A stretch of DNA of 64,000 bases from Actinomadura sp. K4S16. GTDB taxonomy: Bacteria; Actinomycetota; Actinomycetes; Streptosporangiales; Streptosporangiaceae. A model generated the notes under the pieces. The model searched no databases and was not told the origin of the DNA. It worked only from the letters and a program-made list of their open reading frames with translations. The DNA lies in the NCBI RefSeq assembly GCF_008327685.1, contig NZ_BDDE01000015.1, positions 62,001-126,000 of the forward strand. Reading direction: 5' to 3'. The stretch's first letter is position 1. Every line of letters starts with the position of its first letter. Both the position numbers and the translations under genes were made by a program. Of this stretch, positions 60,792 to 64,000 are shown piece by piece.

Positions 60792-62294
60792 CCCCGGCCG
60801 CTCCGCCACGACCCCGTCCAGCGGGCGGTCCTTCGCCCTGCGGCCGCCTGCCAGGCTGCCGTGCACGAGCATGATTCCGGTGACCATGAGCACCAGCGGC
60901 GTGACGATCATCGCGGTGATCGCGGCGGTCAGCTGCATCGGCACCGCGTGGATCACCACGCCGAGGCCGGGAACGGACGCGACGGACGCCACCCCGGTCC
61001 GGCCGATCTCGATGCCGTCCAGCCGGGACGCCGGGACGAGCGCGAGCAGCGGGAACAGCATCGCCTCGTACCAGGGGAAGTAGACGGGCGTCACGACCGT
61101 CCAGGCGATCCCGACCGCGAGCGCGACCCGGACCGCGACCGCCTGAGGGTCCGCCTGGCGGCCACTGCCGAAGCCGGGCAGCAGCCCGCGCAGGAACACC
61201 GCCGCCACCAGGACGGTGAGGAGCAGCGCACCCCACGACAGCACCCACCCGGGCGGCCGCGCGCCGGTCCCGATCATGATCATCTTCCAGGTGCCGATCC
61301 AGGACGGGTCGGCGCCCCGCGCCACCAGTACCCGGATCGCCTCGGGCCCGGTCGCGGCGTAGCCGGGGATCAGCACGGCCACCGTGCCGAGTGCGCCGCC
61401 CGCGAGGGCCCGCGGCGAGCGCCGCGCCGCCCACAGCAGACCGAGCCCGAACACCGCGAACGGCGCCTTCACCGCCACCGCGGCGCCGAGCAGCACGCCC
61501 GCGGCCGCGCCGAGGCCGAAGCCGCCGAGCCGCGAGGCGGCCCGCCCCGCCCGGAGCCCCGCCCAGAGCGCGGTGACCGCGAGCCCGGCTGCCAGCCCGT
61601 CGACGTGCCCGCCCGCGACCAGGTGCCAGAGCAGCAGGGGGTTGAGCGTCCAGAGCAGGTGAGCGCGGGCCCGGCGGGCGGCGTCCGGCCCGGCCATCCG
61701 GTCGAGGGCGAGCGCGCCGAGCGCGAACGCGGCCCCGTTCCACACCTTCAGCCAGAAGATCGTCCACGCCATGGACGAGCCGCCGAGGCGGGACGCCGCC
61801 CACTCGGTGGCGGTGGCGACCGGACCGTACACCGACGGCGCGTCCTCCCACGACTTCGTCGTGAGCAGGCCGATGGGGTCGCCGAGCCGGCGCAGCTCGA
61901 TCGGCGTCATCTCATAGGGGCTGTGCCCGAGCGCGCTCATCCGCCCGAACGCCGCGTAGTTGAGCAGGTCGGTGGAGCCCATCGCCGGAAGGGCGACGAA
62001 CACCGCCGCGATCAGCAGGCCGACGGCCGCCAGCACGCGGGGCCGCGGCCGCCAGCCCCGCCGCAGTGCCGCGAGGCCGGCCGCGGTCCCGCAGGCACCG
62101 GCGGTCAGCGCGACCCACAGCGAGATGACGAGCCCCGACGGGGACGGCGGCGAGCCCAGCAGGCAGAGGCAGCGGTCGGTGGTGGCGACCGCGCCGGACG
62201 GCCCCCAGAGCCCGGCCGCGGTGATCACGCAGACGCACGCGGCCACCAGCGTGACGGCTAGGGCCCCGAGCCAGCGCACGGGAAATCTCCTCAC
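60615..62294 (-). CDS. GT-C membrane mannosyltransferase, MptA/MptB-like
   Basis: 559 residues from the GTG at 62294 (5 bases after the upstream gene; GTG 62279 possible). Multiple membrane segments. TDLLNYAAFGRMSALGHSPY matches the catalytic-loop region of alpha-1,6-mannopyranosyltransferases (polyprenyl-phosphate-mannose donors), and LNPLLLWHLVAGGHVDGLAA matches the conserved GGHxD block. Acts on the outer face, extending lipomannan or similar polymers. The last 58 residues are antisense to the kinase end (convergent overlap 60615-60791) and are Gly/Ala-rich, so the true stop could be earlier after a sequence error. Confidence 0.8.
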   Translation of the reverse strand: MRRFPVRWLGALAVTLVAACVCVITAAGLWGPSGAVATTDRCLCLLGSPPSPSGLVISLWVALTAGACGTAAGLAALRRGWRPRPRVLAAVGLLIAAVFVALPAMGSTDLLNYAAFGRMSALGHSPYEMTPIELRRLGDPIGLLTTKSWEDAPSVYGPVATATEWAASRLGGSSMAWTIFWLKVWNGAAFALGALALDRMAGPDAARRARAHLLWTLNPLLLWHLVAGGHVDGLAAGLAVTALWAGLRAGRAASRLGGFGLGAAAGVLLGAAVAVKAPFAVFGLGLLWAARRSPRALAGGALGTVAVLIPGYAATGPEAIRVLVARGADPSWIGTWKMIMIGTGARPPGWVLSWGALLLTVLVAAVFLRGLLPGFGSGRQADPQAVAVRVALAVGIAWTVVTPVYFPWYEAMLFPLLALVPASRLDGIEIGRTGVASVASVPGLGVVIHAVPMQLTAAITAMIVTPLVLMVTGIMLVHGSLAGGRRAKDRPLDGVVAERPGSGPVDRHVVEEGDAGGGRVAAAGTAGEEPGPAGEGPLGGGPLGDLVAVDPCPDAGAAA

Positions 62295-62299
62295 ATCCC

Positions 62300-63844
62300 C
62301 TACTTCCGTACGTAAACGGTCGCGGTCTTGTCCCGGTAGACGCGGCGCCAGTGCGGGCTCAGGTCGAGCACCCGGGTCAGCGGGTGCTCGGTGTGCCACA
62401 CGATGACCGACACCCCGTGCTCATCGAGCACGGCCTCCCAGTTCGGCCGGACGTTCAGCACGTCCAGGTACTCGAACAGCAGCTTCTTCGGGTACATGTC
62501 GTAGCGGTCGTCGATGAAGACCTTCTGCCGCGACGAGTACTCCTTGAGCGTGTAGGCGCCCCACACGTCAGAGGTGAACATCCGCTGCCCCATCAGGCCC
62601 TGGTCCCGCAGGACGTGCATGGCCGCGACCGGGTAGTCGTCGAGTTCGTAGTCGGGCTTCGCGGCGAGGTTCCCGAGCCAGACCGAGCCCGCCGTGGCGA
62701 TGGCCGCGAGCAGGACCCAGTTCGTCCGGCGGCCGGGGTCGGGGCGAGGCCGGGCCAGCAGCCGCGCCGTGATGGGCAGCGTGACGACCGGGACGATGGC
62801 GATGTTGCGCAGCGCCCACATCCCGAGCAGCACGAACGGGATCGTGACCAGGACGTCGCGGCGGGACGGCCGGACGGGCGCCAGCGCGAGGACGCCGAGC
62901 ACCACCGCCGTCCAGGCCGCGAACAGCGCGCCCTGGGGGGCGCGGAAGTCCGGTGACCCCCATTCGGCGACGTTGCTCAGGAAGTCGCTCATCCCCATCA
63001 GGTGGAAGGGGAAGGTCACCATCTCGATGCCGTACGGGTTGGCGGCGCAGAGGACGAGGGCGATCAGGGAGCCCTGCAGCAGGCGCAGCTCGCGCCCTCG
63101 CCAGGGCGGGGCGCCTTCGAGCCACCGGCCGAGCAGGTGCAGCCCGAGGTAGCCGCCGCCCAGGACCCACGTCCCGTGCACGTTGGCCCAGAGGGCGACG
63201 ATCAGCGGGATCCAGACGAGGGGCCGCCGGCCGAGACCCGACTCCGGTAGCTCGACCACCCACACGATCAGCAGGAACGCGAGGATGCCGAGGAACAGCG
63301 GCCGCTCCCCCCACAGCATCGCCGAGGCGAGCACGGCCGGGACGTTGAGGAAGGCGCCCTTGACGTGGTCGCCCGCGAGCCGCACCACCATCCGGTACGC
63401 CAGGTAGGCGACGACTCCGCCGGTGACCGCGCACAGCAGCCGGACCCCGAGGGGGCCCATCGTCCGGTCGAGCCCGGCGTAGAGGACCTCCGCCAACCAC
63501 GACTGGAGGACCCAGTGAGTCCCGGGCGCGGTGTAGGAGAAGACGTCGCCCCGCGGGAATCCGTGGTCGAGAATCCACTGGCCCGTGCGCAGGTGCCAGA
63601 AGTAGGAGTTGTCGCTCAGCCTTCCGAACCCCATCGCACAGCCGAACAAGACCCATGCCGCACCGAAAACGGCGCCCATTCCCGGATGGCGGAGACGCCG
63701 ACCGGACTCCGCGCTCTCTTCCCCCGCGGCCGCCGCCGCTCCGGTACCGGTCTTTGTTTCGGGGTTGATTTCTTTTTCGGTGCCGGTACCCGTTCCGGCG
63801 CCGTCGTCCCCGGACGCGACGGCGTCGTTATCGGCCGTTTCCAT
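62300..63844 (-). CDS. GT39/PMT-like membrane glycosyltransferase
   Basis: 514 residues from ATG 63844 (METADNDAV), chosen for the GAGGG ribosome site; the frame stays open to 63961. A charged leader with a Thr/Gly/Glu-rich stretch is followed by about 10 membrane segments. LSDNSYFWHLRTGQWILDHG, RGDVFSYTAPGTHWVLQSW has the D...H and DxFSYT pattern of PMT-type GT-C enzymes, and the C-terminal periplasmic tail contains VFIDDRYDMYP. Likely uses polyprenyl-phosphate sugars to modify proteins or lipids. Transcribed with the MptA/B-like gene 5 bases downstream. Confidence 0.78.
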   Translation of the reverse strand: METADNDAVASGDDGAGTGTGTEKEINPETKTGTGAAAAAGEESAESGRRLRHPGMGAVFGAAWVLFGCAMGFGRLSDNSYFWHLRTGQWILDHGFPRGDVFSYTAPGTHWVLQSWLAEVLYAGLDRTMGPLGVRLLCAVTGGVVAYLAYRMVVRLAGDHVKGAFLNVPAVLASAMLWGERPLFLGILAFLLIVWVVELPESGLGRRPLVWIPLIVALWANVHGTWVLGGGYLGLHLLGRWLEGAPPWRGRELRLLQGSLIALVLCAANPYGIEMVTFPFHLMGMSDFLSNVAEWGSPDFRAPQGALFAAWTAVVLGVLALAPVRPSRRDVLVTIPFVLLGMWALRNIAIVPVVTLPITARLLARPRPDPGRRTNWVLLAAIATAGSVWLGNLAAKPDYELDDYPVAAMHVLRDQGLMGQRMFTSDVWGAYTLKEYSSRQKVFIDDRYDMYPKKLLFEYLDVLNVRPNWEAVLDEHGVSVIVWHTEHPLTRVLDLSPHWRRVYRDKTATVYVRK

Positions 63845-63941
63845 CACGCCCTCGTCCGGCGCGTCACCCAGGTCACTCGACCGTCGCTGTGCAAGTGGGC
63901 GCATAGTTCTCGACGTTATGCGCGGGCGTTCGCGAATGGCA

Positions 63942-63955
63942 GGGTCCGCGGACCC
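63942..63955 (-). promoter_or_regulatory. GGGYCC-N2-GGRCCC palindrome, site 5
   Basis: GGGTCC-GC-GGACCC, a perfect 14-bp palindrome followed by AAGCA, 98 bases upstream of the glycosyltransferase start. A further GGACCC/GGGTCC pair lies at 63962-63988, close to the window edge. Confidence 0.5.
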
Positions 63956-64000
63956 AAGCATGGACCCAGTCCCCTGGGCTCGGGGTCCTCAGACGGCCCC

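Overview
The window comes from a high-GC actinobacterium, most like Actinomadura or a relative in the Streptosporangiales. The evidence is the strong G/C third-position bias, a mycothiol gene (mshB), four Ser/Thr or SpoIIE-type signalling proteins, LytR-CpsA-Psr enzymes, and a vWA/MoxR/VMAP cluster. No rRNA, tRNA, CRISPR array, insertion sequence or phage gene was recognised. The assignment is by eye and memory; no database was searched.

Region 1 (1-6413) is a three-gene cluster: the end of a VMAP-C protein, a MoxR AAA+ ATPase, and a 1541-residue vWA-type (SAV_2336-like) protein. The long tail of the last protein reads as a chain of type VII secretion ATPase modules (EccC-like, EccC-like, EccA-like, EccC-like) in which every Walker A lysine is missing. 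The second module also carries a segment resembling the N-terminus of 2-oxoglutarate dehydrogenase E1. I know of no description of this combination.

Region 2 (6500-27050) is mostly ordinary chromosome. It holds a TetR/chloramphenicol-type efflux pair sharing an operator, a secreted protein, an M6 metalloprotease, RraA, an Lrp regulator divergent from ornithine aminotransferase, an LCP enzyme, a PadR/DHA2 efflux pair with a perfect operator, mshB, a membrane Ser/Thr kinase, an S9 peptidase and a heterodimeric ABC exporter.

Region 3 (27350-42130) is respiratory and regulatory. Two different succinate dehydrogenase operons (28790-32200 on the plus strand, 41171-37594 on the minus strand) lie either side of an arginase-like gene, a cyclase-like/TPR protein with an unknown partner, a LysR regulator and a Crp/Fnr regulator. 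CRP-like sites lie upstream of both operons.

Region 4 (42250-48870) encodes four exported beta/OmpA-type proteins in a row, a soluble kinase and a second LCP enzyme. OmpA domains here probably bind peptidoglycan.

Region 5 (48950-64000) is the most unusual. A short prepilin peptidase lies with three proteins that begin with Tad-type (class III) pilin or pseudopilin segments but carry large non-pilin cargo: an unknown 473-residue protein, a Hint-containing polymorphic toxin with its probable immunity gene, and an NlpC/P60 cell-wall hydrolase. Small DUF3592-like proteins, two paralogous membrane proteins, two lipoproteins, a sensor kinase and two GT-C glycosyltransferases surround them. A 14-bp palindrome, GGGYCC-N2-GGRCCC followed by A/T-rich bases, occurs upstream of at least five of these transcription units and may define a regulon. 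I propose this locus, with the pseudo-T7SS fusion of region 1, as the best candidates for undescribed systems.
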